Shown here: piece by piece, positions 27,371 through 41,179 of the stretch
Layout of the letters: every line of letters starts with the position of its first letter
Numbering within the stretch: position 1 is the stretch's first letter
DNA from: Bolinopsis microptera
Taxonomy: Eukaryota > Ctenophora > Tentaculata > Lobata > Bolinopsidae
Direction: 5' to 3'
Assembly: GCF_026151205.1 (NCBI RefSeq)
Contig: NC_087074.1
Coordinates: forward strand, 19,078,740-19,142,739
DNA: 64,000 nt
Position numbers and translations under genes: made by a program
Notes under the pieces: generated by a model
Databases searched by the model: none
The model's input: only the letters and a program-made list of their open reading frames with translations
What the model was told of the DNA's origin: nothing

Positions 27371-29220
27371 TACACTGTATGATATCTAGCCCAGCTATTA
27401 TTGGCTCGACTAACTGTTCATACTGAAAGTTAACTCGACTTCTTGACGCGTACCTTATCTTCAGCTCATAATATAATGTAACTTTGTTAGTAGTATAGCT
27501 GTTATCCCTTGATATCTTATGGGTACCCCAAACTATTAGTGATTCTTTAGTTGTGTTACGTGTATCTTGTAGGTGTATTCATTGTAACTGAACAAATTCC
27601 CCTCGCTTCTCCTGAAGCACTTATGATATACCTGGCACTTTGACACGTGATATTTCTAGCCCTTGATCGCTGATCATTGTCAAGCAATAACATTTGTGAA
27701 CTGTTTATCACGTGTCAAAGCAATTCTGAGAAAAGTTAATGATATACAAGTAATTTGATGAATGCCAGGTGGCAAAATCTGATGCCCTCGCTATGAATAG
27801 ATGTAATATGCGCTATCCTCACTGGCGCAAAAAACCATTTCATGCTTTGTTAGGCTCAATGCTCATTGGCTATTATATTATGAATTAGAGTACATAGACC
27901 TCTAAGAGGAATATGTGACTTGGTTTAATAGGTACATTGCCAGCAGTATAGTATAATGATATATTTTATAGTGTTCATTATTATATATGTTATACTGTGG
28001 TTATAATAATGGATATTTTGTGATATTTTGTACTTTATTGATGTGTTTTAGTGTGGAGTACGTTGTTATTTCACGTGACTCGTGAGTGTTGCCTTGATCC
28101 GAGTCCTAATGGCAGTCTAAACTATAACGATTACCTGTCTTAGTAACCAGTCCAGGTGTGCGTCAATCTTTTGTTACCCTCCCAATTCCAGAGATAGGAT
28201 TCTAGGGTTATTATACCTTATAAGGAGATGTCAGGAGCATAATAGAAATCTCTCTATATTCCCCTCTCGGAGAGGATGAGTCGGAGAATCGTGTGCCGTT
28301 GCTATCTCTCTATTCACACAAATAGTCACTAAATTGGTAACCTAGTAACTACATTAGTAACCATTAGTAACCACACTCAGGCCGGTGTTGTCAGAAGATC
28401 GCACAGGTTGTTATCACTCCACACTCACCACACCTCAACTTCACTCACTGAGATGCAGTAGGAGTAGACACAAACCAAACTCAGGTACCCATCCCGGCTG
28501 CCACTCACTCCCACAAATGGTATTCTTAAATCACAGCTGGTTACCTAAGAATGTTCTGAGACATTTTACTTACTTTTTATCCATTATCTTCATTACACCA
28601 TTGTGTCGTTATAGCTAAATACCTAATCAGTTAGCTGGTCTCTGTTTATTTCGAAAGTCTATTTTTTTTCAAATGTTGTGTCCCATGAAATATTAATTGA
28701 TGATAATTAAAGCTTTTATATGGACAGTTTTATTAATGTTGCGCTATTTTAAGACGTTTTTCCTGTCGACGACCTATTTTGACAAAGCTAATTTCGAGCC
28801 TATGGTTATGTCATTTTGCAATTTTACTTGTGACTGTTTGCATTGCTTCCACTGCTATCCATTTTAAAAGCTAACTTAACATCTCTTAACAAGACGATCA
28901 AAAGTTTGCACACATTAACGGTAAATATCATTAAATTGTCCTAGGTTAACTCTCTCTCTCTCTCTGTTTAAACGAAACTCGTAATGATGACACGAAAACG
29001 ATGAAAGTTTATCCGATACATCTCGCTCTGCAACTTTGAAGTTAAATAATGACCGTGTGCCCTGTTTGAACTGTCAACTATTAACTGTTTAAAACTGCAT
29101 ATCTGTACTGTGTTAGCTGTTGATCTAGCTGTCAACTGTAAAGGCTGTCAACCCTTTAAAAGCTGTCAACCCCCCTCTGACCCCTCCCTTCCCCACGTGT
29201 CAGGATGTACGAGGGGGGAC

Positions 29221-32200
29221 ATGAGCGCACACCGGAGAGTATCGAAGCTGCCCTCGCTTAAAGCACCTAGTCCAAGCACACAACAACAGCACTTAGCACC
29301 CACATCTCCTGCTCCTTCATCTGCTGGTTAGTTCAAACTTATTACTACATTTATTATTTGCATCTGGTCACGTGTACTGGATTTGTTAATGGCACATATT
29401 TCCGAGTTTTAAACGTTTACAGTTTGCTCAGTAAACTTCCTCGTAGATTGTTTAAACTTACTCTTCAGCCTTCGTTAACAGATACCAATGAAATCAAACT
29501 TGCCTGTTGTTAAAAGTAAAAGTAAGTTAAAGCAATTGATCAATCGCATTAGTTACAATAAGATAATAAACAGGATCAGATGATACACCCTCCTTGAGCT
29601 TAAAAGAACAGTCACGGTTGTTCAAGCGTAAGTTCATGTGAAACAGTAGTGTGGTGACATGGTGTTATCGCTGTTATCTTGTGCATGATTTCCTCTTCAG
29701 CTGATTATTTTGCATGTAATTGTCTAGATGATTAGCTACTTTTTATTTCTGCTCAATTATGTATGAAAACTAGGAGCTTAAAATAGCAACGTAACAGGTG
29801 AATCTAAGAGTAATTTAATCTAGGGAATTACTTTTAGTTTCACTCGTTAATTAGACCGTTGATTGTCTTTTAAATTAATTCATTTATTGGTTTCTCCTGA
29901 ATTTCATGCAGAGGTCAGCTTTTATCATACATTCTTGGTGATTTATAGGTATTTATTATAACTGCATGTAATTGTAACTGCATGTAAATGTGTAAATTGT
30001 ATGCTGTAACTGCGTATATTTGGTAGTAATTAACGAATGAAACTTACCAAACGGTTTGTACTTATTAGGATTTACCCAGTGAACTTAAATAACAAACACA
30101 AACTTTGTTCACTATACTTGGCGCTTGTAACAATGTGTAAACTGAGCTTGACATGTATTATATCGGTGTTAACTGGTATTCGTAAAATTTAATTTATGCT
30201 CGATGCTGTGACTTTGTAGAGTATTCTGGAATAAATTCTCCATTCTTTAAAATTAAATGATATTTAATTGCTAACATATGACCAGGCACTCCTACAGGAC
30301 AAACTAGGTCACGTAGAACAAGTGTTAGTAGTAACGAGAACGGGTCCCTAACACGAGATGTCCATCTTTCCGAGTTCGCGTTTGTTGAACAACTTGAAGA
30401 TTTCCGGAGACAGTTGCTGGATCTGAGGAAAGATAAGAAAAAACAGGAAGATGAAATTATCAAGTATAAGCTGCTGTGTAAAGAGAAACATCAAAATATA
30501 CAGGTACGGTTTATTTGAAGGAGAGTAATGTTGCCCAATTGAAGAAACTCGAGAAATATCATAGGTTTCCTTTCCTTGATTCATTTGAGCATTTCAACTG
30601 AAGTTGACCCACACTGTAACTTGTACACGTGACAGGAATTACACAACAAACTAGAAGCAGAGAAAGCGAACTGTTACGATTTGAGAGAACAACTAACACG
30701 TGACTTAACTCTACAACTACAAAACCAACATGCTGCTGATAAAAAGAAAATCACATTTGACATGTCCATTCTCAAAGTAAGTCAAATCATCTCTTTACAT
30801 TAATGATAATGTATGTGGTTTAGCTTGATTCAGATTGTTGCAACACTAATGATGGAATTAGCTGATGATTGTATGAACGTTCATCAGTCAGTTATCTCAG
30901 CTCAGCCAAGTATTATCACTTGTAAGTTTACCTTGATGAATATTTAATCAACCTTCTACCCTCTGTTCAGAATGATAAGAGAAAGATGGAATCAGAGATC
31001 CGACTCTTGGAAACAACAAACAAAGGTCTGTTTGAGGAAATCAGACAGATACGATCATCCTACGACACTAAGATGGAGAAACTGATGAAAGATTTTCACA
31101 TAGAAATATACAAGGTACTTTGTCGTTGAAATACAATTTTTTCTTTTGTTTATTTTAGATTATGTGGAAGAAGATGTTCTGCCGTCTTATAAAATTGGGG
31201 GCAGCACTTTTTAGTTCCTGGTTTTTAAAATGATTATCTCTTCCAGGAAAGTGGAGAAAAAAGGCGATTAGAGAAAAAGTTGGCTGACACAAACGAAAAG
31301 TTGACCAAAGAAGAATATCTTGCCAAACAAGCCGAATTAGAAAGGGTAAGCTGCTTTTCAATACATTTTAATTTTCACGTTATACAGCCGTTATCCGACC
31401 ATTACTCCATTTAAAACCATTATCATCTCCTAATATTATGTTGAAACTGACTTGTTTTCCTCCGTTTTAGATGGTTGCTCTTCGAACTTTAAGGGTAATA
31501 TGTCAATTGATTGAAATCGATTACATATGATAATTTTGGTCGTAATTGACCTAGTTAAATTATTAATTATTTAATGCAGTATATCAAAATGTGTCCAAAT
31601 CGTCAAGCCCTAGATTCATCTATGTGTCTTGTATTCTCATTGAAATCTACCCTTGCTTTTTAATCATTCAAAGAAAATAAATATCTGTAAAAACAATCTT
31701 GCACATAAGTGATCTGAAACAGCATTTGATTTTATTTTTGAATAACTGTGTAGTGGTCTAATTGTTACTCAGATCATGGAGACCACATGATTTACAGTTA
31801 TCCGATCACTGCAGTTAAGCTTTTCATCACAACTAACGTTTTGTGCCTGACCTTTGTTTTTGTGCAGGACAGAGCGGAAGAGTGTGCTAAAGATGCAAAG
31901 CAGCGCAGAACAAGTACCTTCGGCTATGAAACAACAATTGTAAGTAAAAACTATTAGAGTTGAGACCACGTGTTAAAGACCAATTTCGGTCACATCGTTT
32001 TAAGTGAGCTTCTGTCACGCGCAGCAACTATTTTCTTAGTTATTACACGCGCATTAATTCTCGTGACGCGCGCGCAAATGCGCGCGATTATTTTACACCG
32101 GCCCGGCCACCTTAGCCAGGCTTGGCTGAGCTGAATCGCTGATGATGTGTGATGGAGTTATAGGAGTTTTCGGGCCGGTCTGGCTGAACCCACTTGGACC

Positions 32201-35200
32201 ACATGATGCCACAATGCCAACTACTAAACAATCGTGAAATTTGAATCGACTGCATTCCACAGATGCCGAAGCACTGTGGTTGTCGATCTCAGAGTATGAA
32301 TCATTCCATCATGATTGGCCAATACCCAATTTACATTCCACAATTAATTGCCACTGTAAAAAGTTTATAAAAATTCACAGTATTGTTATAGGCTATCAGT
32401 CTATCTTTCGACCATGTTCGCTCATTCACCTAGTGGATAGCTCTTGTTTTATGAGGAAACGAGGTCTTGATGAGGAAATGCTGTATTTTCGGACCAGTTG
32501 TTTATGCGGTAAGTATGTGCTCTGTCTTTCTTTTAATGAAAAAGCGCCCCCCTGTTGGCGCCCCTCCCCTTTAGGAGCCGGCCCCTCCTTAAAATTGAAC
32601 AAATTAGATGATTTTAGAGGATACACCGGTAAAATCTCTAAAAAGTGTGTTTCTAGTCTCTAGATCAAAACGCGCAGTTTTCCTAGTACCGTAGTTAAGT
32701 TTTTCGAAATTGTCCCACATTCAAACGACGATTTGGCGCCCCCTAAGATTGCCCCCGGCTGAGAGCAATTGCTTTCAGCCGCTGATTTTCTTTAAATGAC
32801 ATTCCTTCTAGCATTTTTTCAACGAATTTCGGATAGCTTTTGAATTTCTCACTCAAGCTTGTTTTCTTAAGTGCAGGTTTGGTCTAAAAATAGATAAATC
32901 TGCTGCTCAAATGAACTCGGCATTGCTCTCAACCGACCAGATTACTTTTAGATTCACCGACGAACAGATGAAGAGTAAAACTGTAACAATCTTGTCATAA
33001 GATATGCATGTAATCTCCAAGCAGAGCGAGCACTGAGCACGATGTTGCTATAACTTCATTACATCTACTCAACAAACTCATTGGATATGTCAGTGAAACT
33101 GTGGTCACGTGCCATATGTGCCCTGGATGTTAGGATGACAATGAGTGTATATTTGCATTGGTATCCTGACCGGATAACACTTCTCTGTGGTCACCTCCTC
33201 CATCTTGTCCAACTCCTATTTAGGCGCATCTCTTGGGGCACATAAATGTACTTATAATTTTATTTGTGTTTACTTATTGATACCGTGGTGCATTTAGAAT
33301 AAAGTTATCAGTGATCATGCATATCACCTTGAGTACAATCGGCAGTGAAAGACTGTGATAACAGCATATCTCTGATAAGTACGGAATACACTGGTATTGT
33401 TATGTGTTACGTTTTATACATTAGGTTGTACGTGTTAGTTTAGATCAAAATTCGTGCATTTTCGATTGTTTGCTTGGTTTTATGCATTTGCTCCTTTATC
33501 AAAATATCTTTCGTGGAGTCCAGTCTTGGAACATTTGCATCTCAACCTTTTAACATCTTCCTGACATAGAATTGGGGAAGTACATCTCAGTAGATTTACG
33601 AATAAGTGACTTAGTTGTTCGTCGTTCAGTTAGTTGCTGGATCTAATCTTAACGTTACAGCCCCTGAGTCTAGTGAAACCTTGTATGGTTTATCAGTGTA
33701 ATCAGATTCAGTGAACTGAGGTCTCATTTCCTTGACTTCCTATGAACTCATCCAAGACTCGTCATTTGGGCATAATCAGGACTTGTAAAGTATTTATTCA
33801 GTACCTAGGATCAAGAGCATGCATATTGCATAATTGCAGTTATGTCCTATACAAATTATCAAATACCTCTCGTAGAGTCTTGTCCAATCATAAAATTGTT
33901 TCTTTACCAAAAGATTGTTTAGTTTTTCTGTGCTTTCTTCATTAAAATCTCTTCTTCGGCTCTAACTCAATCCTCTGTTTGTTCGTTTTATCATCTTTAT
34001 CAGATTCAGTGAACTTTCGTGTAATTTCCTTGTCCTCCTATGAACTCATGTAAGCTACGTCACTAGGGCTTAATCAGCACTTGTATAAAGTACCAATTTA
34101 TTACCTTCAAGATCATGCATAATTTTTGGTGTAATTTGTCCCTCGCAATTATATCGTAGATGTGTCTTAGTCAAACAGTTGCTTTAATTTAAATTTTATT
34201 GGTCATTTAAACTTATCTTTCCATAAAAAACCGTTTTGAATTTTGTCTTGAAATTCGTCTTTTGTCAGTTCAAATCTAACTCATGAAAAACTTTCAAACG
34301 GTTGAAAATTCTACCGATGTAAAGGGTGTCAGGACTGTCAGCCCTCCTTCACATATCATCTGCAATCTATAATCAGGCGTACGAGTACGGCGTTCTATAA
34401 TCACAGAGCAGCAGATGTTCACAGGCAGATGTCACGATTCCCGGGCTCTCTCCAGTACACTATAATGGGTACCCAGTACATGGTTACTTGCCTGCTCTGC
34501 TAAGGACCCTGATCCCGTCCTAGCTCTCTCTCTCTCACACCTTGTACATTGTACTACCAGTGTACCACCCTGCATGCTTTGTGAAGACCGTTTCCTGGTT
34601 TGTAGACATATTGGTCTATAACTAGACACTCTGTCTACTGTTCCGATCCTTTATTGTATAGTGTCTGCTTTTCCTGTGTTAGTTACACTTTTTGTGGCAT
34701 CTCGTTAATGTCGCAAGGTAGGGTTCTAACTAATTTGCTTAGTTTAGATAGTTTAGATAAGACTTCTGTTGGATTGATCGGTTTTGTTTAAAATTTCGAA
34801 TATTGCTAAAACTTTTTACCACTTGCCGAATGAAGAATTTTGCTAATATTTACGTGTAGTTTTGTGTACATGAGAAGAAAAAATGTAGAATTTGGTTCGG
34901 TCCCTGACGTTGGGAGAACGATAGACCGGGAGCATTATGAATCTAAAATCTTAATGTTTCATATCAGAATGGTAGGTTGGTCTTTCCGCCTCTGATTTGT
35001 AATCTAACACAGTCTCATTGTATATAATTGTTGTGGTGGTCCATCATTTTCATTTATCATAATATTGTAAACATCATTATCGTGAATGTAATTTACTCGG
35101 GGAATGGCTATAAAATATTGCGAAGATCAGTCCAACGAGAATCCGCGAGAATGAGTTTTTGTATCGCGCTTGCTTGAGAAGATATAAGTTCCCTATCGTC

Positions 35201-35442
35201 GCAAAAATGTATGTTGCTAGCTGTTAAATTGAACGTGAACCATATCTTTCCGCCAGCTGGACCGACAGAACAAGAAAATAGCAGAATTAGAAGAGACAGT
35301 ACGGAAATTAGAGAGTCTCAAGACGATAGCTGAGTCTCAGAACATAGAGCTGATAAGGAAGATTAAAGATACTGAGAAGGGTGGACGAGGCACGTTAAAG
35401 AAGCAGAAACCTGAGGAGAAAGAGGTGAAGGAGTCTCCGCAG
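29221..35442 (+). CDS. RIM-binding protein, N-terminal coiled-coil exons
   Basis: Eight exons join in phase: 29221-29326, 30286-30503, 30636-30776, 30971-31114, 31247-31345, 31471-31494 (an 8-codon microexon), 31868-31939, 35257-35442. The ATG at 29221 starts MSAHRRVSKLPSLKAPSPST, a Ser/Pro-rich head. From about residue 50 the protein is almost continuous coiled coil (FVEQLEDFRRQLLDLRKDKK, ELHNKLEAEK, LDRQNKKIAELEETVRKLES). The last exon ends phase 0 at a GTCAGT donor and can join the exon at 43181 across a 7.7-kb intron. Membership in the RIM-BP gene rests on strand, order, phase and coiled-coil character. The alternative is a separate upstream coiled-coil gene that ends shortly after 35442; transcript data would decide. 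Confidence 0.65.
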
Positions 35443-35478
35443 GTCAGTGTTGTTACAGAATACAGGTGTTGTCACAGG

Positions 35479-35621
35479 TGTTGTTACAGTGTTGTTACAG
35501 TGTTGTTACAGTGTTGTTACAGTGTTGTTACAGTGTTGTTACAGTGTTGTTACAGTGTTGTTACAGTGTTGTTACAGTGTTGTTACAGTGTTGTTACAGT
35601 GTTGTTACAGTGTTGTTACAG
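35479..35621 (+). repeat. 11-bp minisatellite (TGTTGTTACAG) x 13
   Basis: Thirteen uninterrupted units (143 bp) lie only 36 bases downstream of a 5' splice site. Each unit ends in TTACAG, a 3' splice-site-like string. All three frames are open across it because 11 is not a multiple of three. Confidence 0.95.
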
Positions 35622-38600
35622 ATTACAGGTGTTGTCATGTTTATAACAGAGCTGTGGTAGTGTGTTTGTTTGTCGAGTATGGTGTGTATGGAGGAAGTTT
35701 GTTTGTTTGTTTTGTCATCGTTGGAGCAGATTTCATCTTTTGAGGCTGAGGCTTATTACCATGGCCATGGTATTGTCGTTTTCGTATTCACCTTGCAATG
35801 TGATGTTATTTTGTAATCGAAGATAACGACTTACGAATGACGGATGACCATGACATGAAATGAATTTTACAGTTACACAGTCATACTTTGATGCGCTAAA
35901 AATCGTACCAAAAAATGGCCTTATATTATGATATATTATGAGTTTTGTCTTATTTTATGAGTTTCGTCTCCAATTTTATGGGTAAACAATCGATTATTAA
36001 ATATTATACGCCAATTGAATATATTCCGCCAATATGTTGTGTAATTCTCAAATATCTGTGTTTATCAACATGACATAGCACAGGAATTAAGGAATTATCA
36101 GAATGTTAAAACACGTGTTATCGGGTATCCAGTTTCAATAACTTGCTTATAACTAGCTTTCCTCTACGACTTATTGTTCTTTTAATTCAGAGTTTTCAAT
36201 TTCGGTCGTCTCTATTTACCGTATGTATAATGCCATATCTTACCTTGACAGCCGGCAATGCTATTGTCATATTCTTATGCTGTCTTATCTTCACCATACC
36301 TTTCCTAATATCACGTGGTTGCCTGGCAACTCTTTCATGAGCCTAATTTCCCCCAAAGATCCAGCCATCACGTCTTTATTCTCAGACTCTTTTAATTCAA
36401 GAACACCTTCCTAATCACTAATTTCCAGGCAGCGATCAAACTTGAGTCGTGGCTGTGTTGTTGACTCACCATTGTGATGATCTGGAATATTCTGGATATC
36501 ATTTAAATGTGACGCGCTCATAACAGAATATTTGATAACCTCCTTATTTCTGCGAGCCTGATCTCAGATCTTAGTATCTGACCGAGATTTGAGCTCTTTT
36601 GTTTTGTTCTGAACTCTCAAAAATGTGTGTTGTTCGTGCTTTTTCGATTTGATACTGTGGTTATTTCCCGCACTATTGATGGGAAACCTTGGTACGCACT
36701 ACACAGTAGGTATAAATAGTAACATTATATAGTTACAAAGTTGATCCATAGTGCTACTGCGCCCTACATGTAGTTATCTAATTACATATACTACAACCAC
36801 AGCAGTCCAACATAGCATAATTATACTAGTCGCATGATGCACTAATCACAACCACTTTGTCGCGAACTGAAACAAGAGGTTTCACAGGTTTCAGGAGGTT
36901 TCACGGCCAGGAATAACACAATTACCTCGTTAAAAAGAACATTAACAACAAGTCACTCACTGCTAATTACGGTTAACGAGATCACGTTAGCCTGCCTCCC
37001 CCCAAGTATAATATATGCGCAGTCCACCACTGCTGCCTCTAGACAACCAATTATGCCATATAAGGAGTGGAGGATGGTTTATTGCTCTCTCTAAACAGAG
37101 TATCCTGAACAAATGAGCTCCTCTGTTCTGTACACGCTGTAGTTCTCTGTGTTATTACTATCTTAAATCCGGCTTGGAACGGTCCAGTGTATTGTTATGT
37201 ATTATGGTTACATTGTGGTTTTGTTGTACACTGCGTTCCATTCATAATATGTTTACTGCGGTTCAAATTGTATGCTCATAATATGTTATATTGGCAACGT
37301 GTTGCGCGTGCTGAGTTTTTGCAGGCTCACATATTGTTTAGGGCCATTTTCCCGCCTTTTTTCAATTGCAACATTACGGTTTGCGTGTGTATTGTACACT
37401 GCAGAGAATGTGCAGCACTTAGAAACAACCTTCTTATTCTGAGCGTGTGTCGTGTATGTTTCATATCCGCAGAATGTGACGATCATTGCATGCAATATGT
37501 CACATCGTTTCAATTCGTCGTGTGTGGCATTTGCTATAATTTGTAGATATCATCCTGCTGTTGTCGCAGTCAGTGGTGATTGGTTTGCGTTGGGATGATG
37601 TCATGATCAGCAATGAACTTGAATACCTACTTAAATCAGATGTCACGTGGTCTGGATAATTTTATTAATCGTTGCTGTTGATGTTTAACCGGATCCGCCT
37701 TTAATCCTGTTGGCATCAATTTTGTCTTGTGCTTGTTGCTCTTATAGTGTATCCGATACGAACATTTAAAACTTCACCTTAAATTATCACAACTCTTGTC
37801 CAAATTTATCCAAGAAATTCATCGGTTTATTGCTGACGAAAGCGGCAATTTGCATGATACTAACATGTTATAAGTTGCCGCCCGATACTCTGGTACGTAA
37901 TACTTCCCGCAGTAACCAACGATTCCTCTGTGCAGTTATTAGTGATCAGTGATGATCATTAGATGTCATCTCATTTACAGGCCCATGTGTGAGAGACCTG
38001 AGAGTGTAGACTGTAGTAATATGGGGTATCACTCCGCTCCACTTAACTTCACCTGTGTATCACGTATCAAGTACAGGGAGCCTGGTGTGTGTTGCCTCCT
38101 CCCCTAGGATGTAGATTTGGGTTGTTGCCAGGTTGTTGTTTCTGCTTGTTCTGGCTCTTTGTTCTTCTCGTGAGAGTGTGTTGTAAGTGTGCAGAGTTAG
38201 GTTTGTGGAGGACTATCCATGTGTTTAAGTAATTTTGGGCGCTAATTTAGAGAAAGGTCATTTGCAGATTTATTTAAATTAAATTCTGTTCGATCTTCTC
38301 CTCTCTTTCTCTTTATTAAATAATTAAATCATTAGGATTTGGGATAAACTTAATTTTACCAAAGTCACGTTCAAATTCCTCGTGTCCACTGAACAGCCTT
38401 TGTTCATTCCGAATGAGTACTAGTTACTAGTCTTCATTCCCAGTGAGGACTAGTTACCAGTGAGGACTAGTTACCAGTGAGGACTAGTTACTAGCCAGTT
38501 AGTCTGCTATAAATGATACCCTGTCATGAGTCGCTCCTCTCCACTGCCCTGGCCTGTTGTTGTTTTTATTAGAGTTAGTCTCGTAGTTACCTATTTAAAT

Positions 38601-39526
38601 ATAATTATAGTTTTCCCATTTATTTTACGTTATATTAATTATCACAATGGCTTAACCAACACTTCTTTGAGAACGTTGTTTTTTTCTACTCAGAAATTAG
38701 TCTCCTAGTTTTAAACTATTTAGCTGCTTGAACATGATGACTAAATCTCACAATTTGTTAAGCCTTACAAATTGCGATATGTTTAATATCATCACGTATA
38801 CAAGCCTCCAGCATAGCCTCGAGCGTTTAAAGTGCAGGCTAACGAAGCCCAAACAAGAGACCACGTGGCCACGTAGCAATGTGTAACCTACATAATATGA
38901 TTGGTATCTAACGTCTAATAATAACACTTGACTAGCGAGAGCTAGGCTACACGCTCACATATGTCACGAAGATTGCTGCATGTGAAATATCGTCTAACTC
39001 GCTCTGTCTTGATGTGTTACTCTTAGTGCACTATGTGTGTGTTGTCTACTTGATCATCGTTTATTGAAGCAATCACCTTGACTTTTAGATGAGAAACTTT
39101 CAGAGCTAGACATTGACGGCTTCCTCTGAATATGCCCCCGTTTAAATGAACGTGGCAACAAATCCTTTTAATAATCATCTCTCAGTCAAATCGTGTTAAT
39201 AGATGCCACATAAATTAAATATATTTCTGCAACTTTGGAAGTCGCACCGTCCCAAGTAACACCAATTCATTAGATCGTGTCTACTCTATCAGTCGTTTTA
39301 ACTCCTGATTTGATCATGGCTTTTAACGGATCATTAAATAAGACCTGCCACCTACCTAACTTCATTTACCAATAACATTTAGCAGCTTCCGACAAAGTGT
39401 CCAGTCGCACAAATCGTTCTCAAATTTCGTGTCTGATTAGCTTTAGTGAACAATGGAGGAGACGGTGAAGCACCTCCCTAATGGTGATACGATCTTAGTC
39501 CGTGATTTAACGGTTATGGAAGGAGA
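35622..39526. other. Large RIM-BP intron, first part
   Basis: No exon or mobile element is recognisable. It contains a short ACTAGTTACCAGTGAGG tandem repeat at about 38430-38490 and an ACCATGGCCATGGT palindrome near 35759. Confidence 0.4.
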
Positions 39527-39536
39527 GGGGTGTTCG

Positions 39537-41169
39537 ATTGGGCGACATCTGTCCGACAGCGACATCTGTCCGAAAGCTGAATTAGGGATTTCGGACAGAT
39601 GTCGCTGTCGGACAGGAGTCGTTTTTGGCGACATCTGTCCGAATTTTGGATCATATTGTAATTTCGGTTCACATTCGCATTTCACAAGCTCACAGGTAAT
39701 CTCGTGACTTTCTAAAGCTGATGTGATCCCTTAAGATCTGATCCATCGATACGTGATTGACTAGTTGAGAACAGGATCGTGCTAGCCGTACCCTAACAAG
39801 CTGTCGATCACATCACAGGACATGAGTACATATAGGACAGCAGTATGGAGATCACTTATCGCAATCCACAATGGCAACCAATTTTCAGTTTATCCCTGGA
39901 CGCAAACAAGGCTCGGAGAACCCTATCCTAAATGGCTTCAGATACGTCTTCGACAAGCGAAGTAACGACACCTCCTACTGGAAATGTTCGGAATTCCGAA
40001 AGGGTTGCAGAGCCCGCATCCGTACCGTGGACAGACAACTGATCACTCCTACTCCTGACCACACTCACCCTGTCCACCATGCTGAAACGACCGTCCACGT
40101 CAGCAAACAGAACTTGAAAAGAAAGGCTTCTGGTGGAGATCAACCGACGAAATACCTCGTATCTGAAGCAGTCGGTGGATTGGGTTACGAATCTAGAGCA
40201 AAGCTTGGCTGCCAGCTGTCATCCCTCAACAGAATGGTAAAGAGAAGCAGAAAAGCAGCTAACAGACACCCTTCTAACCCGAGAGATCTGGAAACGCTCT
40301 CCATTCCTGCAAACTACATCCTCTCTACCGACAACGAACCAATGATGCTCTGGGACTCTGGATGGGACGAACGGACTCGTCGATCTTTCCTTTGGGGGAC
40401 TCCTAAGAACGCAGATCATATGGTGGACGCGGAGCATTGGGTAGTCGACGTACCTTCAAATCCGCACCTAATCTCTTCCATCAGCTCTTCACAGTCCATG
40501 GCCTCTACGACGACCCTCTACCGCAACCTGTTCGAGGAGATAGACACCTGGGCTTCTGGGGGCTACCAACCACAATCCATCCTCATGGACTACGAGCAGG
40601 GTTGGCATCACGGATTCTATTCAATGCTGTCCTGCTCGAAGCCCACAATTTGGAAGTTCCTTGATTGCCTTAAAGCAGAACAAGCCCTTTATACAGACGT
40701 GAAGAAAACCAAAAGAGACGGGCGGGAACTACCTGAGCCACGTGCACCCAAATGGATCCGTTATGATCGACAACTTCAGAGAATTGTAGATGATTACGAC
40801 AACTACAGCAACCCTATGGATTTCCTTAAAGCTATCGGAAATTTGACTATGCTTCAGATTTTATTCTGTGATATTGTAATATATTGAATTAATTTATAAC
40901 ATTTAAATAACATTGAAACTATTGTCCAATTTATCGACATCAAATTAAAATAAACTGTGATAGTAAACTATGGCTCAGATCATATCTCAAATTGGACATG
41001 TTACGTATACAATTTAGCAAGTAACAGTTTAGATCATGTCTCTAATTGGAAATGTGTCGTATTGAAATCAGGTCACAATTTCGGACAGATGTCGTTTTTT
41101 TCTGGTACCCTGATTCGGACAGATGTCGCTTTCGGACAGATGTCGCTGTCGGACAAGAGTCGTGTTACC
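39537..41169 (+). mobile_element. MULE (Mutator-like) DNA transposon inside the RIM-BP intron
   Basis: A perfect 10-bp direct repeat GGGGTGTTCG lies at 39527-39536 and 41170-41179, the size expected for Mutator-like insertions. Both ends carry copies of the 14-mer CGACATCTGTCCGA in both orientations: about five in the left 110 bp (39542-39642) and three in the right 80 bp (41082-41155). The block TGTCCGACAGCGACATCTGT is shared in inverted orientation by both ends, forming the terminal inverted repeat. Internally it encodes a FLYWCH-MULE transposase. Confidence 0.8.
39871..40887 (+). pseudogene. FLYWCH-domain MULE transposase, frame-broken
   Basis: The 338-codon frame starts with a FLYWCH zinc finger (residues about 5-70: GFRYVFDKRS, WKCSEFRKGC, then HTH), then a linker typical of MULE proteins. 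At 40437 the frame slips. The next frame reads RTFKSAPNLFHQLFTVHGLY, the start of the DDE domain whose usual preceding residues WVVDG are in the first frame, so one base appears lost inside the catalytic DG(T/R)F motif. The first frame resumes with NLFEEIDTWASGGYQPQSIL and MDYEQG, the second catalytic region, but the usual stretch between is shortened. The C-terminus after 40860 is lost. This copy is not functional as written. Confidence 0.8.
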
Positions 41170-41179
41170 GGGGTGTTCG

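Noticed and set aside
32040-33260. Possible mobile element in the RIM-BP intron (CG-rich patches, GGCGCCCC motifs)
   Set aside because: No inverted or direct boundary repeats and no coding signature could be found.
35425-35743. Three overlapping plus-strand frames with CCYSVVTVLLQ repeats
   Set aside because: An 11-bp minisatellite is open in all three frames; best explained as intron sequence after the exon ending at 35442.
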